From assembly GCA_043769275.1 (NCBI GenBank), contig JAYVJM010000073.1:1-30372 (forward strand): 30,372 nucleotides of DNA. Direction: 5' to 3'. A model generated the notes under the pieces. The model did no database searches. It was not told the DNA's origin and saw only the letters and a program-made list of their open reading frames with translations. The stretch comes from JAYVJM01 sp043769275. GTDB lineage: Bacteria; Pseudomonadota; Gammaproteobacteria; Pseudomonadales; UBA7239. Each line of letters starts with the position of its first letter. Position 1 is the stretch's first letter. Shown piece by piece: positions 7,370 to 15,524 of this stretch. The position numbers and the translations under genes were made by a program.

Positions 7370-8194
7370 ATGAACAGCCTATCGGCAAAGCATCAAACGC
7401 TGGCAGATCGACTCCCAGCCTTGAACGCGTGGTATGAAAGCGATACAGGTGCGCATGTGTGGGCGCATGAAGAAAAACTTCTACCACGGTACTTACAAAG
7501 GTTATTTGGTTATCACTTACTATCTTTGGGTATCTGCCCACAACTACAGCCCGCCCTCGCCAATATAAGCCCCATTAATCACCAATTGGTTTTCTCGCCC
7601 TCGCTCAATAATACAGCCAGTAGCACCTACGCTTCTTTTCAGCAACTACCGCTGGCCAGCGAGACAATTGATGTCGCGGTATTACATCACTGCCTAGACT
7701 ACAGCGAAGACCCCCACTGCGTTTTACGAGAAGCGGCGCGCGTGCTCATTCCTTATGGCCACGTACTTGTTTTTGGCTTCCAGCGTTGGAGTGCCCTAGG
7801 ACTTGCTGGTGCTTTAAGCTGGCGCAAAAATGCTGTGGCGAAACACGACTTTATAGGCATGAGTCGGCTGCACGACTGGCTAAAATTACTAGACTTTGAC
7901 GTATTGGAATCTTGCCATACTGCATTTATGCCCCCGCAGTGGAGCGACAAAACCCTTGCGCGCCTGCAATGGCTGGAATCGGCCGCGGCACAAACGTCTC
8001 TGCCACTAGGCTGCATTTATTGTGTGCTGGCACAAAAAACGGTCGCCGGCATGCGCCCAATTATTGCGACAGCCCAACACGAGAAAATAGCCGCGCACCA
8101 CCTAGCGGCGGCACTAACCCCACAAGCGGCATCTCAACATCAACAGCGCACTATGCCAAAGCGCGAATACCCACCGCCGCGCGCAGCTCTTTGA
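7370..8194 (+). CDS. Class I SAM-dependent methyltransferase, YafS-like
   Basis: This 274-residue protein contains a Methyltransf_11-type core. The best match to the family is LPLASETIDVAVLHHCLDYS, then EDPHCVLREAARVLIPYGHV and LVFGFQRWSALGL. This is the pattern of the YafS-like family often found near gloB or rnhA in gammaproteobacteria. The glycine-rich SAM motif I is not obvious, which is common in this short-headed family; the N-terminal half is weakly conserved. The C-terminal 40 residues are low-complexity (Ala, Gln, His) and may be disordered. I start at ATG 7370; the frame extends back to a TTG at 7346, and neither has a clear ribosome binding site. The last 44 bases overlap trpS on the other strand. 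Substrate unknown. Confidence 0.8.
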   Translation: MNSLSAKHQTLADRLPALNAWYESDTGAHVWAHEEKLLPRYLQRLFGYHLLSLGICPQLQPALANISPINHQLVFSPSLNNTASSTYASFQQLPLASETIDVAVLHHCLDYSEDPHCVLREAARVLIPYGHVLVFGFQRWSALGLAGALSWRKNAVAKHDFIGMSRLHDWLKLLDFDVLESCHTAFMPPQWSDKTLARLQWLESAAAQTSLPLGCIYCVLAQKTVAGMRPIIATAQHEKIAAHHLAAALTPQAASQHQQRTMPKREYPPPRAAL

Positions 8195-9155
8195 GCAGCG
8201 GCCTAGCGGCCGCACGCGCACGTTCAGCCCCTGCCAACAGCACAGACTCTATCATGGCTGGATTAGCCAAAAAGCCCTCATAACGCACCCGTGCCGCACC
8301 CAACTCCCCATCGATCAATGTACACAAGCGCTTTTTAGCCTCACCCCAGCCAATACCCGCCTCAAATTCTTTGCGCATCGCAACCGCCTGTTCTGCCGTA
8401 GAAAATGCGCGCCAGATATGAAATACGGGGGATGTATCTGCGTCTTTTGGCTCTCCAGGTTCCAGCAAATTTGTAACAATTTTATTGATGCTTTTTTGCA
8501 GTTGTTTAGGCGGCAAAAAAAGCGGGATGGTGTTGTGATAACTCTTACTCATTTTTCGGCCATCCAGCCCTTGCAGCAGCGCGACATGCTCGTCTACTAC
8601 CGCCTCCGGCAGCACAAAATGCTCACCGTAGTGATGATTAAAACGCTGGGCAATATCACGCGCCATTTCCACGTGTTGAATTTGATCGCGCCCAACAGGT
8701 ACATGCGTGGCCTTAAACATAAGGATATCAGCGGCCATTAACACCGGATAACTGAACAACCCCATTGTGATGCCCTTGTCTGGATCAGCATCAGCTTCAT
8801 TTTCATTGACGGCCACAGCGGCTTTATAAGCATGAGCGCGGTTCATCAAACCTTTGGCCGTCATACACGACAGCAGCCATGTCAGCTCGGTAATTTCCGG
8901 CACATCAGACTGGCGGTAAAACGTCACGTTGTCTGTGTTCAAGCCCAATGCCAGCCAAGTGGCGGCAATTTCCAACGTCGAGCGATACACCAAGTCAGGG
9001 TCTTGGCATTTAATTAACGCATGATAGTCAGCCAAAAAATAATAAGCTCGGTTATTCGTAATTTGGCTCGCTCGGATAGCAGGACGAATTGCGCCCACGT
9101 AATTACCCAAATGCGGAGTGCCTGTTGTATTGATGCCGGTCAATAGTGTTTGCAT
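8151..9155 (-). CDS. trpS: Tryptophanyl-tRNA synthetase
   Basis: TrpS charges tRNA-Trp with tryptophan in the cytoplasm. It is a class Ic enzyme of 334 residues, a normal length. The HIGH-type signature is TGTPHLGNYVGA (residues 11-22), and the KMSKS loop is present exactly at residues 201-205 within GLDGRKMSKSYHN. The tryptophan-binding region GLFSYPVLMAADILMF and VPVGRDQIQHVEMARDIA are typical. It is transcribed away from the accessory block upstream, and its 3' end overlaps the convergent methyltransferase gene by 44 bases. No leader peptide or T-box was seen upstream. Confidence 0.97.
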   Translation of the reverse strand: MQTLLTGINTTGTPHLGNYVGAIRPAIRASQITNNRAYYFLADYHALIKCQDPDLVYRSTLEIAATWLALGLNTDNVTFYRQSDVPEITELTWLLSCMTAKGLMNRAHAYKAAVAVNENEADADPDKGITMGLFSYPVLMAADILMFKATHVPVGRDQIQHVEMARDIAQRFNHHYGEHFVLPEAVVDEHVALLQGLDGRKMSKSYHNTIPLFLPPKQLQKSINKIVTNLLEPGEPKDADTSPVFHIWRAFSTAEQAVAMRKEFEAGIGWGEAKKRLCTLIDGELGAARVRYEGFLANPAMIESVLLAGAERARAAARPLLKELRAAVGIRALA

Positions 9156-9230
9156 AAATTGTCCTGATCAAAAGGCTCCGCCATAAATAAAACGCGGGGA
9201 GATCGATTCATTCAACAGCACGCTTTGACA

Positions 9231-9467
9231 TCAAGAATCCTTTTTCTCATCAGTTAACTCACTTTCAGTATCAATATTTTTCTTTATCCCGAAAAATGTG
9301 AGAAATTTGTCCCAGTAGAGCCGTACAACAAAAGCCGTTGCCGCAATTGCCCCAAGCACGCCTTGAATAATAATACTGCCTGTAGCTGGGTCTAGATAAG
9401 CAAAAGCATTCAGCGGAAAAATAAGAGTCGCCAAAGACACGATAATGAAAAAATAAGCTCTATTCAT
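9231..9467 (-). CDS. Small membrane protein with YLDPATGS motif
   Basis: This 78-residue protein starts with a hydrophobic segment (residues 4-22) ending in NAFA, which looks like a signal peptide or first membrane helix. It continues with YLDPATGSIIIQGVLGAIAA and RLYWDKF, then a charged tail rich in Glu, Asp and Lys. Short proteins with a YLDPxTGS motif plus one further hydrophobic helix recur beside sulfatase and methyltransferase genes for surface polysaccharides; I do not know a proven function. The start has a clear GAGG site seven bases upstream. It is last in the minus-strand order after the two larger accessory genes, 55 bases from the methyltransferase gene, so it is probably co-transcribed. 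Confidence 0.75.
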   Translation of the reverse strand: MNRAYFFIIVSLATLIFPLNAFAYLDPATGSIIIQGVLGAIAATAFVVRLYWDKFLTFFGIKKNIDTESELTDEKKDS

Positions 9468-9522
9468 GGTTTTTCCTCAAGCATGTAAAAGTTCACGAAC
9501 TTGTTGTTTTGTATAACTTTAT

Positions 9523-10908
9523 TCACTGCCGCTTAATCAGCCAGTACAGCATTCTATCAGAGCCCATTACGGGTAGTTTTTGGCGCACTTCAAATTGTTG
9601 ACTGAAGGCATCCTCAAAACCTTGCTCAGTGTATGAATAAAAAATATCCTTGCGCGAACTTAATAAGCGCCGAACTTGGCTGTCACTTTTTGGCACAAAT
9701 TCAATAATCAAATGGGTGCAAATTAATGCAAAAAAATCTGCCAACTTAGCTAGAGGCACGTTGTTAGAAATCGCCAGATGATGAATAAGTGCGAGAGCAA
9801 AAACGCAGTCTACAGAGCCGCGACTCATAAAAGATGAGCGCTCTGCATTTCCCCAGCCGATAGACGCGCTCGGGTTCGTAATATCCATAACTAAAGGCAA
9901 CAAACTTGATTCCGCCGTCTCTTTTAAAGACCGATAATTTACCTCAACTGCTGAAGGATCAATATCGAATGCTATCGTTTGGATGCCGCGCTTTGAAGCC
10001 AGACGACTGAACAGTCCCGCATTTGCACCGATATCCCAAACGCTTTTAGGGCGCATTTCGTCAAGGAACAAATCAATGTTTTTCGTTTTGGATAAGAGTG
10101 CGTTGTCGGAATAATTCGCTTTTTGATAGTAGTCAGCCCATTCGGTTCCGGCAGGCTTCCAGTCCAATTTTTTTATTAACCGTCGCAGCCCTAAAACAAT
10201 CCCCATCAAACCATTTCTGCTTAACGATTGAAGCTTTTTCTTTTGGGAGTTGTCAGGATTTTCTGATCCAGAATAAGCCCTTTGTGCCTTTGCATGTAAA
10301 TGTATGTGCATCAACAGACTGGGCATAAGCCAAGTTTTAGCCGGCAAAAGAGCGCTTGCCAAATCGAGCGGGACACCGTCGATATAAACCTTGGACAACT
10401 GACTTAGCCGGATATCCTGCTTGCTCATTAGCACCAATGGTGCCAAAAAATGCTGACAGAATTGACGGTAACCTTCCCAAGCCGCACCCTCCTCATAGAC
10501 GCCCAAAGAAAGCGTGTCTATTAACACCGGCTTACCGTCTTTGAACTGAATGTTGTATGCAGATGCATCCCGCAACACCATGCCGTGTTTTATCGCAAGG
10601 AGCTGTATGTCAAGCGTTAGAACGGCGGCATCTTTAAGCTGGCTAAAACTCCACTCGTAGGGATACGAAACAAATGGAATAAGTTCAGGCTTGAGAATTC
10701 GGTACGCGCTCACTGCATAAAACGCTGGCGAATCAACTTCTTTGTGAGTAATAAGCCAGCCCTTTCGCGCCAGACTCTCATATAAACCAGAGGAAATCAG
10801 CAGATCGTATGCTGAACGCCCATCATTATTGACCTGTCGATAGAGCGTCCCTTCATGCGTGAAAATAAACCCATTCGGATCACGAAAAGAACTGTCATTT
10901 TTTTTCAT
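9523..10908 (-). CDS. Kinase-like domain fused to SAM-dependent methyltransferase (NoeA-like)
   Basis: This 461-residue protein has two parts. The N-terminal half resembles a protein-kinase C-lobe: a helix-like stretch leads into GMVLRDASAYNIQF (Asp114, Asn119) and then KPVLIDTLSLG (Asp131). This gives the D-x4-N-x11-D spacing of a kinase catalytic loop plus DFG-type Asp. From about residue 285 there is a class I methyltransferase: motif I WDIGANAGLF (291-300), motif II FDIDPS (314-319), then VDCVFALALIHHLA. The architecture resembles NoeA-like host-range nodulation proteins and relatives in surface-polysaccharide clusters. The substrate is unknown; phosphorylation and methylation of a glycan would be an inference. 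It lies 48 bases downstream of the sulfatase-fold gene. The ATG at 10908 lacks a strong ribosome binding site. Confidence 0.78.
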   Translation of the reverse strand: MKKNDSSFRDPNGFIFTHEGTLYRQVNNDGRSAYDLLISSGLYESLARKGWLITHKEVDSPAFYAVSAYRILKPELIPFVSYPYEWSFSQLKDAAVLTLDIQLLAIKHGMVLRDASAYNIQFKDGKPVLIDTLSLGVYEEGAAWEGYRQFCQHFLAPLVLMSKQDIRLSQLSKVYIDGVPLDLASALLPAKTWLMPSLLMHIHLHAKAQRAYSGSENPDNSQKKKLQSLSRNGLMGIVLGLRRLIKKLDWKPAGTEWADYYQKANYSDNALLSKTKNIDLFLDEMRPKSVWDIGANAGLFSRLASKRGIQTIAFDIDPSAVEVNYRSLKETAESSLLPLVMDITNPSASIGWGNAERSSFMSRGSVDCVFALALIHHLAISNNVPLAKLADFFALICTHLIIEFVPKSDSQVRRLLSSRKDIFYSYTEQGFEDAFSQQFEVRQKLPVMGSDRMLYWLIKRQ

Positions 10909-10956
10909 AGCAATATTCTGATCCAGGCCGGTTAAAACAATATCTGGTTGTTTACT

Positions 10957-13074
10957 TTAATGGATTTGAACCAACGTCAATTCCATTAAATCGACGCCGT
11001 ATCTTCTATCATCTTCCGACAACCCAGACTCAACTGGCGACGCAGGCTTTTCAATAGAAAAACTAACAATGATTTTTTTTGATTTTAAAGCCGCTTTAGG
11101 AATAACTGCATCAAAAGATTGCTCGCTTAAAACCGGCCAAACCGCGACAGAGATACCGTTCACGCGCACCGCGACCGACAACAAACCGCCTCCAAAACTG
11201 GGGCGAATTCGGCCTAACGTTGCCGTTAATCGTAGATCGCTGACAGGCACATTATTTAGGCTTAGTGCCAGAACGGCGTCTTTCTCACCTCGCCAGCGGT
11301 ACGTATCCTTCCGAAAGAACCACTCTTGCATTATGAAATCTTCAGAGCGCCCGAGACTTCGAAAATCAATTTTTTCGCCGAGCGAATAGGCCTCCTGAAC
11401 ACCCACCTTCCCTTCGTAAAAAGTTTGCATGCTGTTTTTCCACGAAGAATAGTTACGTGCATCGCCTGTTACCTCATAAAGCGTCATCTTGGGTGAAAAA
11501 TCTTGTGTCCAGAATTGAGCTGCCCATTTATGCCTGTAGTGATATCGAACGACAGGCTGCCCTGCTATCGTTTTTTCATAATCGCCGCAATCCGCAAAAT
11601 GGGATTTTGCTAACATGCAAGGGATGTACGCTAGGTGCATTGGCGTGTTGTCTACCCTAACTTTCCCCTTCTCGCTAGGGGCTTTATGCAGAAACAAAGG
11701 ACGGGCATTGCCAATGTGCAAAAGTGGGATATCTAAATTTTCTTTGTCACCCTTCATGTCGTTCGATACCGTGCCATGCGCACCATGATCACCGACAATC
11801 ACGATTTCAGCATCGTCGTAAATGCCTAGTTCTTTCAATTTTTCTATCATTTTTGTCGTTATTTTTAAAACGCCTCGCGCCTGATTCACATAAGCGTCTC
11901 GACTGTCACCTAGGTCTTTTGTGTACACGTAGTTTTCATTTAGCGATACCGGATAATGCGCACCCATTAAATGAATAAATTTAAACTCACCGGCTTTATC
12001 TGAAGATGTATTTGCATTCGCAGTAAATGAATTAACAAACCGCCAGTCACCTCCATGAGGTGGTGGTGGAGCTTCATCTGATATATATCGAGAAAAAAAC
12101 CATCGACCTTCGTTATAGATGATTTTTTTCAAAACAATAGGCGTGGCTCTGAACAGACCGATATCTATAGCCTGTATTTGCTCGCATGAAATGCCAAGAC
12201 ATTTAAATTCCCGCGCCGCTGGACTAAAGCCTTGCATACCTGGATAGGGAGCGTCGTCCCCAGTGAGCCCGTAATTTTTAGCGAAAAAATAGTTGCCAAT
12301 CCAGTTTTCATTAAACTTTTCTTGGGCGGCATGACTGAACACAAAATCATTTTTATAAAACTTTCCCGTCAGCATCAAGGGTATCGAGTGTCTGGTTGTT
12401 GGATATCCAGATACGGTATCTGGATAGAAGTGGAATCCATCCAGAAAAGCAACTTCATCTGGGTGTTTATCCAATATCTCTTGAAAGGCATCCGACTGAT
12501 AACTATCGAGAACTAAAAAGATAACGTTATTTTTTTTATGAAATGCAAATGACTCTTGAATTGTTTTGAGCTTTTCTGCCTCGTGTGAAACCTCTTGTGG
12601 AGCGGAAACTGCAAATGTTGCAATCAACGACGCAAGACCCAGTAATGGCAATCCGACAGCCAACGATTTTACAAATTTATTTTTGTAGCACAGTAGCAAT
12701 ATCACCGAGACTAATACGACCCAAACCGCCAGCTCTAGCTTGGAATGTGTAGCAAATTTTTCCCACAGAACACCGCGACCATCTAAAGGGCCGAAGTCCC
12801 ACAACAGCATCTGACTTTGAACCCAAACGGCTGCACTAAGCCCAAGTAGTGCGCCGACCAAAATTCTATAGGCGCGTGAATTCAATCTAGCAACTCGCAG
12901 TAGCGCAAAAACAATTGAACTGGCGACAAAAAAGATCGCGGCTAGCCCTGCGATAATCACATAGCCTGCGCTGTATTCGCTTCTGTTCCCCAAAAACATG
13001 GTAATCGGGCATAGCAATAGCAACATGAAAGGGAGAGAAGCAGAAATTAGCGCATCATTTATTTTTCCACCCAC
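10957..13074 (-). CDS. Membrane-anchored sulfatase/alkaline-phosphatase-fold enzyme with C-terminal beta domain
   Basis: This is a 705-residue protein from GTG 13074, which has AAGGAAAG five bases upstream; an earlier GTG at 13101 has no such site. Four or five hydrophobic segments fill the first 160 residues. A periplasmic sulfatase-fold domain follows: NNVIFLVLDSYQSD (metal Asp near 190), GYPTTRHSIPLMLTG (candidate nucleophile Thr226 or Thr227), IHLMGAHYPV and IVIVGDHGAHG (Asp429, His430). This layout fits LTA-synthase/phosphoethanolamine-transferase-like enzymes as well as sulfatases, and the substrate cannot be told. From about residue 600 a beta-rich domain ends with SGLSEDDRRYGVDLMELTL, a pattern seen in C-terminal domains of polysaccharide-export and glycosyltransferase membrane proteins. 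It is first in a probable three-gene operon. Confidence 0.82.
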   Translation of the reverse strand: MGGKINDALISASLPFMLLLLCPITMFLGNRSEYSAGYVIIAGLAAIFFVASSIVFALLRVARLNSRAYRILVGALLGLSAAVWVQSQMLLWDFGPLDGRGVLWEKFATHSKLELAVWVVLVSVILLLCYKNKFVKSLAVGLPLLGLASLIATFAVSAPQEVSHEAEKLKTIQESFAFHKKNNVIFLVLDSYQSDAFQEILDKHPDEVAFLDGFHFYPDTVSGYPTTRHSIPLMLTGKFYKNDFVFSHAAQEKFNENWIGNYFFAKNYGLTGDDAPYPGMQGFSPAAREFKCLGISCEQIQAIDIGLFRATPIVLKKIIYNEGRWFFSRYISDEAPPPPHGGDWRFVNSFTANANTSSDKAGEFKFIHLMGAHYPVSLNENYVYTKDLGDSRDAYVNQARGVLKITTKMIEKLKELGIYDDAEIVIVGDHGAHGTVSNDMKGDKENLDIPLLHIGNARPLFLHKAPSEKGKVRVDNTPMHLAYIPCMLAKSHFADCGDYEKTIAGQPVVRYHYRHKWAAQFWTQDFSPKMTLYEVTGDARNYSSWKNSMQTFYEGKVGVQEAYSLGEKIDFRSLGRSEDFIMQEWFFRKDTYRWRGEKDAVLALSLNNVPVSDLRLTATLGRIRPSFGGGLLSVAVRVNGISVAVWPVLSEQSFDAVIPKAALKSKKIIVSFSIEKPASPVESGLSEDDRRYGVDLMELTLVQIH

Positions 13075-13114
13075 ACACTCTTTCCTTAAACAATTCTGCA
13101 CAATACTTGTCTCA

Positions 13115-13144
13115 ATAAAAGTTTAGTGACATTAGGTATGCCAA
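13115..13144 (-). promoter_or_regulatory. Candidate promoter of the sulfatase-methyltransferase block
   Basis: On the minus strand TTGGCA (13139-13144) is followed by an 18-bp spacer and TTTTAT (13115-13120), matching five and four consensus positions. The predicted start near 13108 would leave only seven bases before the GTG at 13101 but a normal leader before the GTG at 13074, which agrees with the start chosen for that gene. Confidence 0.35.
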
Positions 13145-13301
13145 AAACTTGACCATGGCATTCGATGTTATTTGAATAATTTTGCATCCAGAAAAACGTA
13201 ACCATACACACACAAACCTGAATACAGGCTCATGTGTGGAGAGGAAAGTACAGGAGCAACAGCGGCGGCCACCCCATTTTTTTGTTTTTTAGTCAGCCGA
13301 T

Positions 13302-14183
13302 TTAAGGCTTTTTCCAGCCCGTAATTTCACGCAAGCCATTGGCAATTTCTGCCAAGCTACGCACGGTTTTTACGCCAGCATCATTCAGTGCCGCAAATTT
13401 TTCATCTGCGGTGCCTTTGCCGCCGGAAATAATCGCACCGGCGTGACCCATGCGCTTACCCTTTGGTGCTGTTACGCCGGCGATGTAGGAAACTACCGGT
13501 TTTTTGACATTGGCTTTGATATACGCCGCAGCTTCTTCTTCGGCTGATCCACCAATTTCACCGATCATCACAATCGCTTCCGTTTGTGGATCGTTTTGGA
13601 ACAGCTTCAAAATATCGATAAAACTAGAACCTGGTATTGGATCGCCACCAATACCAACACAAGTAGATTGTCCAAAGCCGGCATCGGTTGTCTGCTTAAC
13701 GGCCTCATACGTCAATGTGCCTGAACGCGAAACAATACCAACCTTGCCTTTCAGGTGAATGTGGCCAGGCATGATGCCAATTTTGCACTCGCCTGGTGTG
13801 ATAACGCCCGGACAGTTTGGCCCGATTAAACGAACACCCAACATATCGCACACGACTTTGCACTCCAGCATATCCAGCGTAGGAATGCCTTCCGTAATAC
13901 ATACAATCAGTTTGATGCCATTGTTTGCTGCTTCCAAAATGGAGTCTTTACAGAAAGGTGCTGGCACGTAGATCACAGAGGCATCTGCGCCAGTGGCCGT
14001 AACCGCCTCTTTTACGGTATTAAATACCGGCAAACCAAGATGGGTAGTACCACCTTTGCTCGGCGTAACGCCGCCGACCATTTTTGTGCCATAGGCAATA
14101 GCTTGTTCTGAATGAAACGTGCCTTGTGAGCCGGTGAAGCCTTGGCAAATGACTTTGGTGTTTTTATCAATCAGGATGCTCAT
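13302..14183 (-). CDS. sucD: Succinyl-CoA ligase alpha subunit
   Basis: SucD is the catalytic alpha subunit of succinyl-CoA synthetase, which converts succinyl-CoA to succinate with ATP or GTP formation. Its 293 residues match the family (E. coli 289). The N-terminal CoA-binding Rossmann domain starts MSILIDKNTKVICQGFTGSQ, and IGPNCPGVITPGECKIGIMP is the family signature. The phosphorylated histidine is His247 in GHAGAIISGGKGTADEK, one residue from its E. coli position. The ATG overlaps the sucC stop (TAATG), so the two subunits are translationally coupled. It is the last gene of the suc operon; no clear terminator is seen downstream. Confidence 0.98.
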   Translation of the reverse strand: MSILIDKNTKVICQGFTGSQGTFHSEQAIAYGTKMVGGVTPSKGGTTHLGLPVFNTVKEAVTATGADASVIYVPAPFCKDSILEAANNGIKLIVCITEGIPTLDMLECKVVCDMLGVRLIGPNCPGVITPGECKIGIMPGHIHLKGKVGIVSRSGTLTYEAVKQTTDAGFGQSTCVGIGGDPIPGSSFIDILKLFQNDPQTEAIVMIGEIGGSAEEEAAAYIKANVKKPVVSYIAGVTAPKGKRMGHAGAIISGGKGTADEKFAALNDAGVKTVRSLAEIANGLREITGWKKP

Positions 14184-15352
14184 TATTTTACTCCTTTAGC
14201 AGCGGCGACGACTTGTTCTGCCGCTTCAGTCAGGCTGGTGGCAGCGATAATATTCAAACCAGATTCGGCTAGTTTTTTTGCACCAAGATCGGCATTGTTA
14301 CCTTCAAGACGCACCACAACCGGCACCTGTACACCCACTTCTTTTACTGCGCCAATAATGCCTTCTGCAATCATGTCGCAGCGCACAATGCCACCGAAGA
14401 TGTTAACGAGTACCGCTTTAACATTGCTGTCAGACAAAATAATTTTGAACGCTTCCGTTACGCGCTCTTTGGTCGCGCCGCCGCCTACATCCAGAAAATT
14501 TGCGGGTTGGCCGCCGTGCAGTTTGATAATGTCCATCGTACCCATCGCCAAACCTGCGCCATTGACCATACAGCCGATATTGCCCTCCAGCGCGACGTAG
14601 TTAAGTTCCCAATGAGCCGCCAACGCTTCGCGTTCGTCATCTTGGGTCGGGTCGTGCATTTCACGTAATTGCGGCTGGCGGTACAGCGCATTGCCGTCAG
14701 CAACGAGTTTGGCATCTAAGCAATGCAGGTTGCCTTCTGTGGTAATCACTAGCGGATTAACTTCTATCATTGCCAAGTCTTTTTCTTGGAACAGTTTTGC
14801 CAAGCCCAAAAAAATGTGCGTGAATTGTTTGATTTGATCGCCTTTCAATCCCAGCTGAAACGCCAACTCACGACCCTGGTAAGGTTGCGCGCCAGCCAAT
14901 GGGCAAATAGTGGCTTTCAGAATTTTTTCAGGTGTGTGCTCTGCAATTTTTTCAATATCCACACCACCCTCTGTCGATGCCATAAACACAACGCGGCGCG
15001 AGCTGCGATCCAGAACAGCACCGAGATACAACTCTTTAGCGATGTCTGTGCAGGTTTCAACCAAAATTTTATGAACCGGCTGGCCGTTTTCATCCGTTTG
15101 ATAAGTCACCAGACGCTTGCCCAGCCACTGTGCAGCAAACTCTTTGATCTCATCTTTTGTTTTGACCAGCTTTACGCCACCCGCTTTACCGCGACCGCCA
15201 GCGTGTACTTGGGCTTTAACTACCCATTGATTGCCGCCAATGGTGTCCGCTGCTTCCACCGCTTCTTTGGCTGTGCCGACAGCGTAGCCTTTGGATACGG
15301 GCAAACCGTATTGGGCAAACAGCAGCTTGCCTTGATACTCGTGAAGGTTCAT
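14183..15352 (-). CDS. sucC: Succinyl-CoA ligase beta subunit (ADP/GDP-forming)
   Basis: SucC carries the ATP-grasp nucleotide-binding domain of succinyl-CoA synthetase. From ATG 15352 the protein has 389 residues (E. coli 388), starting MNLHEYQGKLLFAQYGLPVS. The open frame reaches 15391, but the extra residues do not match the family. Visible motifs are KAQVHAGGRGKAGGVK (ATP-grasp), EVNPLVITTEGNL and DAKLVADGNALYR (magnesium-nucleotide site), and NIFGGIVRCDMIAEGI in the ligase domain. A GAGAG site lies nine bases upstream. It is separated from lpdA by about 170 bases, so the sucCD pair may have its own promoter or rely on read-through. Confidence 0.98.
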   Translation of the reverse strand: MNLHEYQGKLLFAQYGLPVSKGYAVGTAKEAVEAADTIGGNQWVVKAQVHAGGRGKAGGVKLVKTKDEIKEFAAQWLGKRLVTYQTDENGQPVHKILVETCTDIAKELYLGAVLDRSSRRVVFMASTEGGVDIEKIAEHTPEKILKATICPLAGAQPYQGRELAFQLGLKGDQIKQFTHIFLGLAKLFQEKDLAMIEVNPLVITTEGNLHCLDAKLVADGNALYRQPQLREMHDPTQDDEREALAAHWELNYVALEGNIGCMVNGAGLAMGTMDIIKLHGGQPANFLDVGGGATKERVTEAFKIILSDSNVKAVLVNIFGGIVRCDMIAEGIIGAVKEVGVQVPVVVRLEGNNADLGAKKLAESGLNIIAATSLTEAAEQVVAAAKGVK

Positions 15353-15404
15353 GTTTTTATCGCTCTCACTTAATTCCGGACACTGTAGCACCGGGTCACT
15401 TTAT

Positions 15405-15426
15405 GACAGCAGCCAAAGCTGCCGTC
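15405..15426 (-). other. Short hairpin between lpdA and sucC
   Basis: GCAGC and GCTGC flank the loop CAAA, and outer GAC/GTC pairs extend the stem past one mismatch. There is no T-tract on the minus strand, so it may be an mRNA-processing or stabilising hairpin within the suc transcript instead of a terminator. The rest of the 172-base gap shows only a nine-base direct repeat CCTGATTCT. Confidence 0.35.
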
Positions 15427-15524
15427 CCCAATGGATAAAACAGAGCCCCTGCCCTTGCTTGAAAAGCATAGGAAAGCCCTGTGAATATCCTGATTCTTAC
15501 CTGATTCTGGAATACTGACTGTTT

